A stretch of 6,253 nucleotides of DNA from the NCBI GenBank assembly GCA_001795115.1, contig MGNI01000166.1, forward strand, positions 1 to 6,253, read 5' to 3'. The translations under genes and the position numbers were made by a program. The first letter of the stretch is position 1. Each line of letters opens with the position of its first letter. Of this stretch, positions 1 through 5,974 are shown piece by piece. Origin of the DNA: Chloroflexi bacterium RBG_16_48_8 (lineage in GTDB: Bacteria; Chloroflexota; Anaerolineae; Anaerolineales; E44-bin32). Below the pieces are notes generated by a model. The model ran no database searches, was not told the DNA's origin, and saw only the letters and a list, made by a program, of their open reading frames with translations.

Positions 1-355
1 CCATTCGAATCCGATGATAATAGGCCAACAAGCCTGCCGCCATTGCTGTTGTGGTATCGCCCTGGATAAGGATCCAATCTGGCATCACTTCCTGCAGGAC
101 TGGATCAAGGCCAGTAAAAACAGCTGCGGTTAGCTCAGAAAGAGATTGATTGGGGCGCATCAAGTCAAGATCAAAATCCACCTTGATATTAAAAAGGGTT
201 AATACCTGATCCAACATCTCACGGTGCTGAGCCGTTACACATACAAGGGATTCGATGCCAGGCGTTTTTACCAATTGGTGAACAACCGGAGCCATTTTCA
301 CGGCCTCGGGACGGGTGCCAAAAATAGAAAGCACTTTCAAATTCGAATCAGTCAC
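1..355 (-). CDS. wecB: UDP-N-acetylglucosamine 2-epimerase (non-hydrolysing), N-terminal part; gene runs off the left edge
   Basis: This enzyme interconverts UDP-GlcNAc and UDP-ManNAc in the cytoplasm, the first step towards UDP-ManNAcA for surface polysaccharide. The 118 codons present cover about a third of a family protein of roughly 370 residues. Visible family motifs are FGTRPEAVKMAPV (residues 12-24), TAQHREMLDQVL (41-52) and QGDTTTA (98-104). Arg15, Lys20 and Asp100 line up with Arg10, Lys15 and the catalytic Asp95 of E. coli WecB, a constant offset of five that shows no indels. The start is taken as GTG at 353-355, which overlaps the end of wecC by 8 bases (GTGACTGA) and has a G-rich stretch upstream (GGGGTGGG) as a possible ribosome site. 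TTG at 338-340 would give the family's usual LKVL beginning but lacks a well-spaced ribosome site. The overlap suggests translational coupling to wecC. Family identity is secure; the catalytic C-terminal half is outside the window. Confidence 0.95.
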   Translation of the reverse strand, partial: MTDSNLKVLSIFGTRPEAVKMAPVVHQLVKTPGIESLVCVTAQHREMLDQVLTLFNIKVDFDLDLMRPNQSLSELTAAVFTGLDPVLQEVMPDWILIQGDTTTAMAAGLLAYYHRIRM

Positions 356-1631
356 CTTTACTACCCACCCCTAAAACACTAAACTGGAAACCCGCTTCTT
401 CCCATGCCGCCCTATCCCATACGCCCCGAGAATCGAAAGCAATCCTACCCGGCATGAATTCCGCCACCCAACATGGCTTCAATTGTCGGAAGGGACGATG
501 ATCAACGAGCAGAACAATTGCATCTGCCCCAGCTAGCGTTTCTTCCAAGGAATCTTTGGCGAAACAGCCCGGTGCAGAGACACTTGGTGCAAAGGGTTCA
601 TACGTGAAGACCCTTGCTCTCCTCTCTGCAAGATGCTTGGCCACCTCCAAAGCTGGGCTCTCACGTAAATCATCCACATCGGCTTTATAAGCTAAGCCAA
701 GTGCTGCGATCCTTCGCCCCTCTAAACCGCCTAGAGCGTGGGAGATGCTTGCTGCAGTGAAGCTGGGTTGTCCATCATTAACCATGCGAGCTTGTTTGAT
801 GAGAAGCGCAAGGTCAGGCGCCTTTTCCACGAAGAACCAGGGATCAACACTGATGCAGTGTCCTCCCACACCAGGTCCAGCCCGTAAAATATCTATTCTT
901 GGATGGAGGTTGGCCAAAGCAATAGCTTCCCACACATCGACACCAAATCGTTCGGCCAAGCGAGCAAATTCATTGGCGATGGCGATATTTACGTCTCGAT
1001 AGGTGTTTTCCATCAGCTTGACCATTTCAGCTGTTGTCGCATCCGTCAGGAGGATCTCACCCCGCACAAAAGAAGCATAAAGATCTCGTCCAGCTTCTGC
1101 AGAAGCATTATTGATACCCCCTACAACTCGCGCATTCTCGATCAGCTCCTGCAGAATTCGCCCTGGCATCACTCGTTCAGGGGAATACGTCAGATAAAAA
1201 TCCACACCTGGACGAAGCCCTGAGCCTTCCAGGATTGGGGCGACCAGATCCACTGTGGTTCGAGGTGGTGAGGTGGATTCAAGCATCACCAGGTTGCCCT
1301 TACGAAGATAAGGAACAATGGATTCGGTAGCCGAGATCACATAACGCATATCCGCACGCTTATCTTCCAAGATGGGTGTAGGAACGGCGATGATGAAGGC
1401 ATCGGCTTCATTTGGCTTCTCGAAGACCTGCAGATTGCCTGAGCGGAAAGCAGCATGAACGAGCGTTTTCAGCCCCGGTTCTTGGATATGGATTTCCCCA
1501 TCCCGTAAGCTGTCAATCACATGTCGGTTAACATCAACTCCCAACACTTTATATCCATGGGAGGCCAGAGTACTAGCGGTTGGCAGCCCGATGTAACCCA
1601 TTCCGAGGACACAAATTTTTGAAAATTCCAA
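348..1631 (-). CDS. wecC: UDP-N-acetyl-D-mannosamine dehydrogenase (UDP-ManNAc 6-dehydrogenase)
   Basis: The enzyme oxidises UDP-ManNAc to UDP-ManNAcA with two NAD+, via a covalent thiohemiacetal on a Cys. It acts after WecB, encoded next in the same operon. Numbering from the start chosen here (427 aa), the NAD-binding Rossmann domain begins with GMGYIGLP (10-17). EIHIQEPGL (46-54) is typical of WecC rather than UDP-glucose dehydrogenase. STSPP follows at 119-123, then KLMENTYRDVN (205-215) with the conserved Lys205 and Asn209, and GPGVGGHCISVDPWF (252-266) with catalytic Cys259. The C-terminal UDP-binding domain (about 305-418) contains DDLRESPA. Length matches the family (about 420 aa) and nothing is missing. 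Start: AAGGAG at 1640-1645 lies only 2 bases from the TTG at 1635-1637 but 8 bases from the TTG at 1629-1631, so the second TTG is preferred; both are in frame and differ by two residues. Related dehydrogenases of the UGD superfamily are the only alternative. Confidence 0.95.
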   Translation of the reverse strand: MEFSKICVLGMGYIGLPTASTLASHGYKVLGVDVNRHVIDSLRDGEIHIQEPGLKTLVHAAFRSGNLQVFEKPNEADAFIIAVPTPILEDKRADMRYVISATESIVPYLRKGNLVMLESTSPPRTTVDLVAPILEGSGLRPGVDFYLTYSPERVMPGRILQELIENARVVGGINNASAEAGRDLYASFVRGEILLTDATTAEMVKLMENTYRDVNIAIANEFARLAERFGVDVWEAIALANLHPRIDILRAGPGVGGHCISVDPWFFVEKAPDLALLIKQARMVNDGQPSFTAASISHALGGLEGRRIAALGLAYKADVDDLRESPALEVAKHLAERRARVFTYEPFAPSVSAPGCFAKDSLEETLAGADAIVLLVDHRPFRQLKPCWVAEFMPGRIAFDSRGVWDRAAWEEAGFQFSVLGVGSKGD

Positions 1632-1639
1632 CTTCAAGT

Positions 1640-1645
1640 CTCCTT
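1640..1645 (-). promoter_or_regulatory. Ribosome binding site of wecC (AAGGAG)
   Basis: Read on the minus strand this is AAGGAG, a strong match to the anti-Shine-Dalgarno sequence. Its spacing of 8 bases to TTG 1629-1631, against 2 bases to TTG 1635-1637, decides the start codon of wecC. Confidence 0.7.
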
Positions 1646-1659
1646 GGTCGCAGTGCTTA

Positions 1660-1665
1660 ATTATC
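1660..1665 (-). promoter_or_regulatory. Candidate -10 element for the wecC-wecB operon
   Basis: The minus strand reads GATAAT, five of six matches to TATAAT, and would place transcription start near 1653, just ahead of the ribosome site. No convincing -35 hexamer is seen 16-18 bases upstream, so this is a weak call based on position and the -10 alone. Confidence 0.35.
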
Positions 1666-1792
1666 CCACATTCAAGATTTTTCGACCTTGCCCTCTCCAG
1701 GTAAAAAGTTCACTCTAACTCGTCCTGATAGCCCCTTGATAGGACTGATCTGGGGTTGCATCCTTTGGAAAAACCTGTTTATCTATAACCGA

Positions 1793-1823
1793 GATCCCTC
1801 GACTGCATTCGGAACGAGGGATC
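1793..1823. repeat. Inverted repeat, 9 bp stem with 13-base loop
   Basis: GATCCCTCG (1793-1801) is followed by 13 bases and then its exact reverse complement CGAGGGATC (1815-1823). No T-run follows on either strand, so it does not look like an intrinsic terminator for either divergent gene. It could be a copy of a dispersed intergenic palindrome, a structured element in the leader of a neighbouring transcript, or a protein-binding site. Confidence 0.7.
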
Positions 1824-1886
1824 CCTGTCCAGTCTGGGTCTAACCTGCTTTTTCTCAGCAGAACCGATACTATACAGCCGAAAATA

Positions 1887-1896
1887 GAACGCGTTC
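1887..1896. repeat. 10-base perfect palindrome
   Basis: GAACGCGTTC is its own reverse complement and lies about 85 bases upstream of the candidate -10 of the RpiB-like gene. It could be an operator half-site pair, but palindromes of this length also arise by chance. Confidence 0.3.
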
Positions 1897-1980
1897 AAAA
1901 TGACATCTTTTGGAAGTTCCTTCACCGGATCGACGACCTTTCCATGTGAAGAGTGCTGTAAAAACGATACACATTCCGGG

Positions 1981-1986
1981 TAAAAT
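1981..1986 (+). promoter_or_regulatory. Candidate -10 element for the RpiB-like gene
   Basis: TAAAAT matches five of six -10 positions and would start transcription near 1993. That gives a leader of about 30 bases if translation starts at 2023, but a leaderless message if it starts at ATG 1993. The -35 region (around 1957-1962, TGTAAA) is poor. Confidence 0.35.
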
Positions 1987-2012
1987 CCTATCATGAAGAC
2001 AACCAAACGTAT

Positions 2013-2016
2013 GAGG
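2013..2016 (+). promoter_or_regulatory. Ribosome binding site favouring the internal start of the RpiB-like gene
   Basis: GAGG lies 6 bases before ATG 2023-2025. The in-frame ATGs at 1993 and 2011 have no comparable site, which supports the shorter protein. Confidence 0.5.
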
Positions 2017-2022
2017 CAGAAA

Positions 2023-2496
2023 ATGCGAATCATCATTGGCTCGGATGAACGCAATCGGATGACTGAGGGTGTCGTTGAAGAATTGCGTAAACGGGGACAT
2101 GAGGTGGATCTGGTTGGTCCATTGGCCGGTGAGGCGCTCACCTGGCCAAATGCTGCCCGCCGGGTGGCAGAAGCCGTTGCACAGGGACATGCCGACGAGG
2201 GCATTCTATGCTGCTGGACTGGCACAGGAGTGAGTATGGCTGCCAATAAAGTCCCTGGTGTGCGAGCTGCTCTTTGCGAAGACGCGGAGACAGCCAAAGG
2301 CGCTCGTCTTTGGAATAACGCCAACGTTCTCTGTCTGTCCATCCGACGAACCTCCGAGATCATCGCTCGCGAAATTTTAGAGGCCTGGCTCAACACATCC
2401 TACAAGCCAAACAAAGAAGACGACGCTTGCCTGAAGGCATTGAGCGATTTAGAGCAGGATTACTTTCTGAGTGGGGAAGATCTGAAACTTGCGTAG
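2023..2496 (+). CDS. RpiB/LacA/LacB-family sugar-phosphate isomerase, variant lacking two classical active-site His residues
   Basis: The family interconverts aldose and ketose phosphates; classical RpiB handles ribose 5-phosphate and ribulose 5-phosphate. The 157-residue protein is close to the usual 150 and begins MRIIIGSD, matching the family N-terminus, so the start at ATG 2023 (GAGG six bases upstream) is preferred to ATG 1993, which would add ten charged residues. The core is unmistakable: WPNAARRVAEAVAQG (41-55), DEGILCCWTGTGVSMAANKVPGVRAALC (58-85) and ARLWNNANVL (94-103). Cys64 aligns with the catalytic-base Cys of E. coli RpiB. However, DH after GSD is Asp8-Glu9 instead of Asp-His, the usual CGTGIG is CWTGTG, and the ring-opening His of HNDAN is Trp97. 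The C-terminus also lacks the usual GGRHxRR phosphate-binding motif. From memory, other bacteria carry RpiB-like proteins with CWTGTG and WNDAN, so this looks like a conserved subfamily whose substrate may differ. No symbol is given for that reason. Confidence 0.88.
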   Translation: MRIIIGSDERNRMTEGVVEELRKRGHEVDLVGPLAGEALTWPNAARRVAEAVAQGHADEGILCCWTGTGVSMAANKVPGVRAALCEDAETAKGARLWNNANVLCLSIRRTSEIIAREILEAWLNTSYKPNKEDDACLKALSDLEQDYFLSGEDLKLA

Positions 2497-2650
2497 AAAT
2501 TCCAAAAGAATAGGAAGGGCTCCTTTAAAAAGAATATCACCCTATTCAAAGAGCATCCTGCAACTGTAGATCTCATGGAGCGCCTTTCCTGGATAGATTG
2601 ATACGCTCTACCTATCACACATCCCTTAAGCATCTAGAAAGAGAATCAAC

Positions 2651-2678
2651 TTTACTCCTGCATTCGAAGGTGTAAAAT
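2651..2678 (+). promoter_or_regulatory. Candidate promoter upstream of the M32 peptidase gene
   Basis: TTTACT (2651-2656, four of six matches to TTGACA) and TAAAAT (2673-2678, five of six matches to TATAAT) are separated by 16 bases. Transcription would start near 2685, inside the palindrome that follows directly. The leader would be about 150 bases. Confidence 0.4.
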
Positions 2679-2689
2679 TGATCGATCAA
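2678..2689. repeat. 12-base perfect palindrome overlapping a candidate transcription start
   Basis: TTGATCGATCAA is its own reverse complement and abuts the candidate -10 at 2673-2678. This position suits a repressor operator, though no regulator is encoded in the window to pair it with. Confidence 0.4.
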
Positions 2690-2699
2690 AGGAACAAAG

Positions 2700-2735
2700 A
2701 TGAATGAGCCTTCAATGCTGCCGCAATTGGCTTGA
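2700..2735 (+). CDS. Possible leader peptide of 11 residues
   Basis: ATG 2700-2702 opens an 11-codon frame (MNEPSMLPQLA) ending in TGA at 2733-2735, with AAAGGA six bases upstream. A second ATG at 2704, ten bases from the same ribosome site, opens a 29-codon frame with four Cys that ends at 2793. Only the ribosome site and the upstream promoter-like sequence support either; there is no run of one amino acid as in attenuator peptides. It may well be chance. Confidence 0.15.
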   Translation: MNEPSMLPQLA

Positions 2736-2799
2736 ATGCTTCATTAAGAATTGCTTAGGATCCTTCCTATCCAAACTTTTTTCGTACCAGTAAAGACAG

Positions 2800-2805
2800 C
2801 ATAAT
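2800..2805 (+). promoter_or_regulatory. Alternative -10-like element for the M32 peptidase gene
   Basis: CATAAT matches five of six -10 positions and would give a short leader of about 23 bases carrying the ribosome site. The T-run at 2777-2782 is at -35 distance but resembles TTGACA poorly. Confidence 0.3.
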
Positions 2806-2834
2806 CCGTCCCATTCAAAGACGCAGGAGACATC

Positions 2835-4340
2835 ATGGAAGATCATTTTAAACGACTATCAGAACTTCTTGGAGAGATTGTAGACCTGGGAGAAGCAGCT
2901 GCCCTCCTAGGATGGGATCAGGAGACGTACATGCCCCCGGGAGCGACTCAGGATCGTTCGATGCAGCTGGCAACGCTCAATAAAATCGTTCACGAGAAAT
3001 TCACCAGCGATGAGATTGGGGAGTTGATCGAGAAGCTCAAATCAGAAATGTCATCGGTCGATCCTGATTCAGACGAAGCACGCCTTGTGAAAAATGTAAG
3101 CCGAGAGTATGACAAACAACGCAAAGTCCCTTCAAACTGGGTGGCAGAATTCTCGAGGGTGACCTCCCTCGCCCAGGAAGCCTGGAAGAAGGCCAGACAG
3201 AGATCTGAATTTGCCTTATTTCAACCCGATCTGATCAAAGTGCTCGAGCTTCGGAGGCAGTACGCTCATTATTTTGCCCCCTATGATCACATCTACGATC
3301 CCCTTCTAGACGATTTTGAGCCTGGGATGAAGACGGCAGATGTTAAAAAGGTATTCGCGGAGCTACGTCCAAAACAAGTTGAACTGGTTCAAGCCATCAT
3401 GGATAGCCAATACCCTGTCGATGATTCTGTGCTCCACCAAGAGTTCGATGAGCAAAAACAATGGGATTTCGGTCTGGAGGTTATCAAGGCTTTTGGCTTC
3501 AACTTTGATCGAGGACGACAAGATAAATCCACGCACCCCTTCACTACATCCTTTGGAAGCAATGATGTGCGGATCACAACCCGATTAAAGCCTGACTTTT
3601 TGAGCGTTGGCTTATTCGGCACACTCCATGAAGCTGGGCACGGCATATACGAGCAAGGCTTTAGCTCCAGACTATCTCGTACTCCTCTGGCCAATGGAGC
3701 ATCCCTTGCCATACACGAATCTCAATCACGGATGTGGGAGAACCTGGTTGGGCGCAACCGACCCTTCTGGATCGGTTTCTATCCTCGCTTACAGGAGTAT
3801 TTCCCCGATCAGCTGGGCGAGGTCGATCTGGAAACCTTCTACCGTGCCATCAATAAAGTGGAGAGATCACTGATCCGAACGGAAGCGGATGAAGTCACTT
3901 ACAACCTACACATCATGCTCCGCTTCGAACTTGAACTTGCCCTTATCGAGCAAACACTGGATGTCGCCGATCTCCCCCAGGTTTGGAACACGAAGATGGA
4001 GGAGTATCTTGGCATCACGCCACCCAATGACGCCGATGGCGTACTGCAGGATATCCACTGGTCCTTTGGGATCTTCGGATACTTCTCGACCTACTGTCTT
4101 GGCAATTTGATAGCTGGCATGCTTTGGGAGAATATCCTTTCGGATATCCCGGACCTTGAGAAGCAATTTGAACGAGGTAAGTTTGATGCTCTCTGGAATT
4201 GGCTCAACCAAAAGATCCTTCAGCATGGCGCCAAGTTCGAACCTGCCGAGTTGATCAAACGCGCAACCGGCTCAGAACTCAGCGCTGAACCCTACGTGCA
4301 GTACCTGAACACCAAATACGGTGAAATCTATCAATTTTAG
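2835..4340 (+). CDS. Metallocarboxypeptidase of family M32 (Taq/thermostable carboxypeptidase 1 type)
   Basis: A zinc enzyme, expected in the cytoplasm, that removes C-terminal amino acids from peptides with broad specificity; it probably serves peptide turnover. The 501 residues equal the usual family length of about 500. There is no signal peptide. The active site is intact: HEAGH at 265-269 supplies His265, catalytic Glu266 and His269, and HESQSRMWEN (294-303) supplies the third zinc ligand Glu295. These sit at the same spacing as His269, His273 and Glu299 of the Pyrococcus furiosus enzyme. Other family hallmarks are LGWDQETYMPPGA near residues 26-38, HPFTTSF and DVRITTR ahead of the zinc site, the TEADEVTYNLHI segment, and DIHWSFGIFGYFSTYCLGN near the C-terminus, where most relatives read FGYFPTY. 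AGGAG at 2825-2829 lies five bases before ATG 2835, which fixes the start. It appears to be transcribed alone. Assignment is firm at family level; exact substrates are not predictable. Confidence 0.96.
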   Translation: MEDHFKRLSELLGEIVDLGEAAALLGWDQETYMPPGATQDRSMQLATLNKIVHEKFTSDEIGELIEKLKSEMSSVDPDSDEARLVKNVSREYDKQRKVPSNWVAEFSRVTSLAQEAWKKARQRSEFALFQPDLIKVLELRRQYAHYFAPYDHIYDPLLDDFEPGMKTADVKKVFAELRPKQVELVQAIMDSQYPVDDSVLHQEFDEQKQWDFGLEVIKAFGFNFDRGRQDKSTHPFTTSFGSNDVRITTRLKPDFLSVGLFGTLHEAGHGIYEQGFSSRLSRTPLANGASLAIHESQSRMWENLVGRNRPFWIGFYPRLQEYFPDQLGEVDLETFYRAINKVERSLIRTEADEVTYNLHIMLRFELELALIEQTLDVADLPQVWNTKMEEYLGITPPNDADGVLQDIHWSFGIFGYFSTYCLGNLIAGMLWENILSDIPDLEKQFERGKFDALWNWLNQKILQHGAKFEPAELIKRATGSELSAEPYVQYLNTKYGEIYQF

Positions 4341-4928
4341 AATGCTAAAGCGGCTCTTGGAGCACCCTTCCGGCAGTCGCTATCATGACCTTGTCAAAGG
4401 GCAATCAAGCTTTGGTGAAAATCGCTGCGTTGAATTTTTACCTATGTTTGAAGTTTAGACTCATCTTCAGACTTGATATTATTGACTCGCCTGAACAAAA
4501 GCCACTTAGCTGAGAGGAACCAGCATATGTGGGGGTGCGTGGGAGCTCGTAGCGCTCCTTCAAAAATCCACCAATGCCCCCCAACCAGGCAATGGTGAAG
4601 GAATCGAGCGGGTTTTATACTTTGGGAGAGGATGGACAATAGGAGGTCTGGTTCAAGAATTGAGTCTCCCATGAGAAAGATTACCCAACATTACAGAAAA
4701 AATAACGAATGAACCAATCTCCAAAAAGGAATCTAAACTCTCATTCGAAAGGGATATGTCCCATCCTATTTTGTAGCCTTCTTTTGGTGTTAAGTCAGGG
4801 TGTTACGTGGGACGGAGGTGCATTTCCACAACTCCTGCCCTGGTGTAGATCATGCAACACTCCATTAATGCACCCGTTCGCGAATCGGTTTATCCTATTG
4901 ACAGTCATTCGTGTTTAAGGGATGTTTT
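4341..4928. other. Long intergenic region with no convincing gene
   Basis: About 590 bases follow the peptidase gene with no family-like coding sequence on either strand and no clear intrinsic terminator. A possible nested structure lies at 4530-4583: outer TGGGGG (4530-4535) pairs with CCCCCA (4578-4583), and inner GGAGC (4542-4546) pairs with GCTCC (4554-4558). A plus-strand frame at 4709-4918 (69 codons) has a short hydrophobic stretch and a WCRSC motif, but no ribosome site. A minus-strand frame at 4442-4672 (76 codons) also lacks a ribosome site. Neither is called as a gene. The right end holds the ribosome site of the lipoprotein gene and a weak -10-like TATCCT at 4891-4896. Confidence 0.55.
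4917..4922 (+). promoter_or_regulatory. Ribosome binding site of the lipoprotein gene
   Basis: AAGGGA is six bases from GTG 4929-4931 but lies inside the reading frame if GTG 4911 were used, so it favours the later start and a compact 18-residue signal peptide. Confidence 0.55.
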
Positions 4929-5828
4929 GTGATCAGGCCTATCTTTCCGCTTCTCCTTACTATACTGACAATTGCAGCCTGCACGGAGGCAACGGTACTA
5001 CCTACATCGACATTAACGCCTCCAACCTCACCCCCAACCTCTTCACCCACTTTTGTTTCACAGACCGGGACCCCTCAACCTTTCACAACCACAACTCCGG
5101 TTATCGTCATTGAAGATCCCAATGTCAGCTTCACTCCCACGCCCGTTCCGCTGCCCATTTCTCTTCCTAAGGAGAAAGTCGCCATTCTGCGACCGGCTTC
5201 AGGCTCCAATGTTACAAGCCCCTTTCGTGTCAACGGGTATGCAGGCCCGAGCTGGAACAACCGCGTTGAACTGCGCTTAATAGGTGAGGACGGGCGTCTA
5301 ATCTCGAAGACCATCGCCTACTTGCTCTCTTTGCCTGGCAATGCAGGCCCATTCACAGCTGAAATGGAGTTTGAGACGACCCTGATCGCTGAAACAGCCA
5401 GATTGGAAGTGAGCACCTTCAGTACAGAGGATACAAAATTGGATCATATGGCTTCCGTCGATTTGATCTTACTCTCCATTGGTGCTCCACTGACTCATTG
5501 GACCATCCATGGACCTGAGCAGATCACCATCCTGTCGCCGCGTGAATACGATACGATCCGTGCAGGAAGAGCTTCCGTGAAGGGTGTGGGTTGGGTAAAC
5601 CTGGAAGGTCCTCTCCATCTGGACGTCCTGGATGGCGAGGGAAATGTTGTGGGAACCACCCTGGTCCAGATCGATTCGAACGGTCCTGGAATGGCTGGTA
5701 CGTTTGAAGTCGAAGTCCAATATCAAATCGACGAGGCCCAGCTTGGTCGAGTCGCTATCTATGAGACCTGTCAGACCATCCCGGGCATCATCCACTATGC
5801 CAGCGTGATTGTGAACCTAAGACCTTAG
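4929..5828 (+). CDS. Secreted lipoprotein with Thr/Pro-rich linker and two Gmad2-like (Ig-like) domains
   Basis: The protein should be exported, lipidated and held on the outer face of the membrane; its molecular function is unknown. From GTG 4929 (299 aa) it has a basic residue at Arg3, a hydrophobic stretch, and a lipobox IAAC with Cys18 as the lipidated residue. Residues 19 to about 80 form a low-complexity linker of Thr, Pro and Ser, typical of surface proteins spanning the cell wall. Two beta-rich domains follow. The first (about 83-180) begins VAILRPASGSNVTSPFRVNGYA, cut here by its Gmad2-type signature of a P..G..V.SP..V.G order; the second (about 199-297) begins ITILSP and repeats the same layout. 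Gmad2 domains occur in Gram-positive germination proteins and many secreted proteins of Chloroflexota. AAGGGA at 4917-4922 lies six bases before GTG 4929, preferred to the in-frame GTG 4911, which would add six residues ahead of the signal peptide. No catalytic motif is seen; ligand or wall binding is a guess. Confidence 0.85.
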   Translation: MIRPIFPLLLTILTIAACTEATVLPTSTLTPPTSPPTSSPTFVSQTGTPQPFTTTTPVIVIEDPNVSFTPTPVPLPISLPKEKVAILRPASGSNVTSPFRVNGYAGPSWNNRVELRLIGEDGRLISKTIAYLLSLPGNAGPFTAEMEFETTLIAETARLEVSTFSTEDTKLDHMASVDLILLSIGAPLTHWTIHGPEQITILSPREYDTIRAGRASVKGVGWVNLEGPLHLDVLDGEGNVVGTTLVQIDSNGPGMAGTFEVEVQYQIDEAQLGRVAIYETCQTIPGIIHYASVIVNLRP

Positions 5829-5943
5829 GTAACTTCTACCTCTTAACTTCAACCCACCTAATCCGAATCCGCTGAAAAGCCATTCAAGATAGAAGAGAGA
5901 GACATCTTATGGAATGATTTTTCCAAACATTTAGACTCCATGA

Positions 5944-5952
5944 TGTTATAAT
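5944..5952 (+). promoter_or_regulatory. Extended -10 promoter of the VanW-like gene
   Basis: TGTTATAAT is a perfect extended -10 (TGn followed by TATAAT). The -35 region is poor, as is common for extended -10 promoters. Transcription would start near 5959, giving a leader of about 16 bases that still includes AGGA at 5962-5965, nine bases before the ATG. Confidence 0.6.
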
Positions 5953-5974
5953 CCTCTTCCCAGGATCGATCGGC

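Larger units (their letters stand above)
1632..2022. other. Divergent intergenic region between wecC and the RpiB-like gene
   Basis: About 390 bases without a supported gene. It holds the wecC ribosome site and candidate -10 on the left, a 9-base-pair inverted repeat at 1793-1823, a smaller hairpin at 1845-1861 (CTGCT/AGCAG with a 7-base loop), a perfect 10-base palindrome GAACGCGTTC at 1887-1896, and a candidate promoter for the RpiB-like gene on the right. Open frames crossing it on the minus strand read antisense into the RpiB-like gene and show no family features. Confidence 0.6.
2497..2834. other. Intergenic region with possible leader elements upstream of the M32 peptidase gene
   Basis: 338 bases separate the RpiB-like gene from the peptidase gene, too far for tight coupling. 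No T-run terminator is visible after the RpiB-like stop; a small AGGA/TCCT pairing near 2513-2525 is too weak to call. The region holds a candidate promoter at 2651-2678, a 12-base palindrome at 2678-2689, a possible tiny ORF at 2700-2735, and a second -10-like CATAAT at 2800-2805 close to the peptidase ribosome site. Confidence 0.55.

Noticed and set aside
745..1223. Plus-strand open frames of 85 and 106 codons
   Set aside because: They are antisense to wecC, which has complete family motifs across this stretch.
1779..2396. 205-codon minus-strand open frame
   Set aside because: It lies antisense to the clear RpiB-family gene, has no ribosome site or family motif, and its Ser/Arg-rich composition is typical of a shadow frame.
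4442..4672. 76-codon minus-strand open frame
   Set aside because: No ribosome site upstream, no recognisable motif, and no neighbour on the same strand; likely chance in a non-coding gap.
4898..4903. Perfect TTGACA -35 hexamer before the lipoprotein gene
   Set aside because: The -10 position 17 bases downstream falls at about 4921-4926 (GATGTT), within the ribosome site and start region, and does not match.
4709..4918. 69-codon plus-strand frame with a hydrophobic stretch and WCRSC
   Set aside because: No ribosome site before ATG 4709 and no family resemblance I can name; kept only as part of the observation on the gap.
5827..5841. Hairpin AGGTA/TACCT over the lipoprotein stop codon as a terminator
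   Set aside because: The stem is only five base pairs, AT-rich, and is followed by CTTAACTT, not a T-run.
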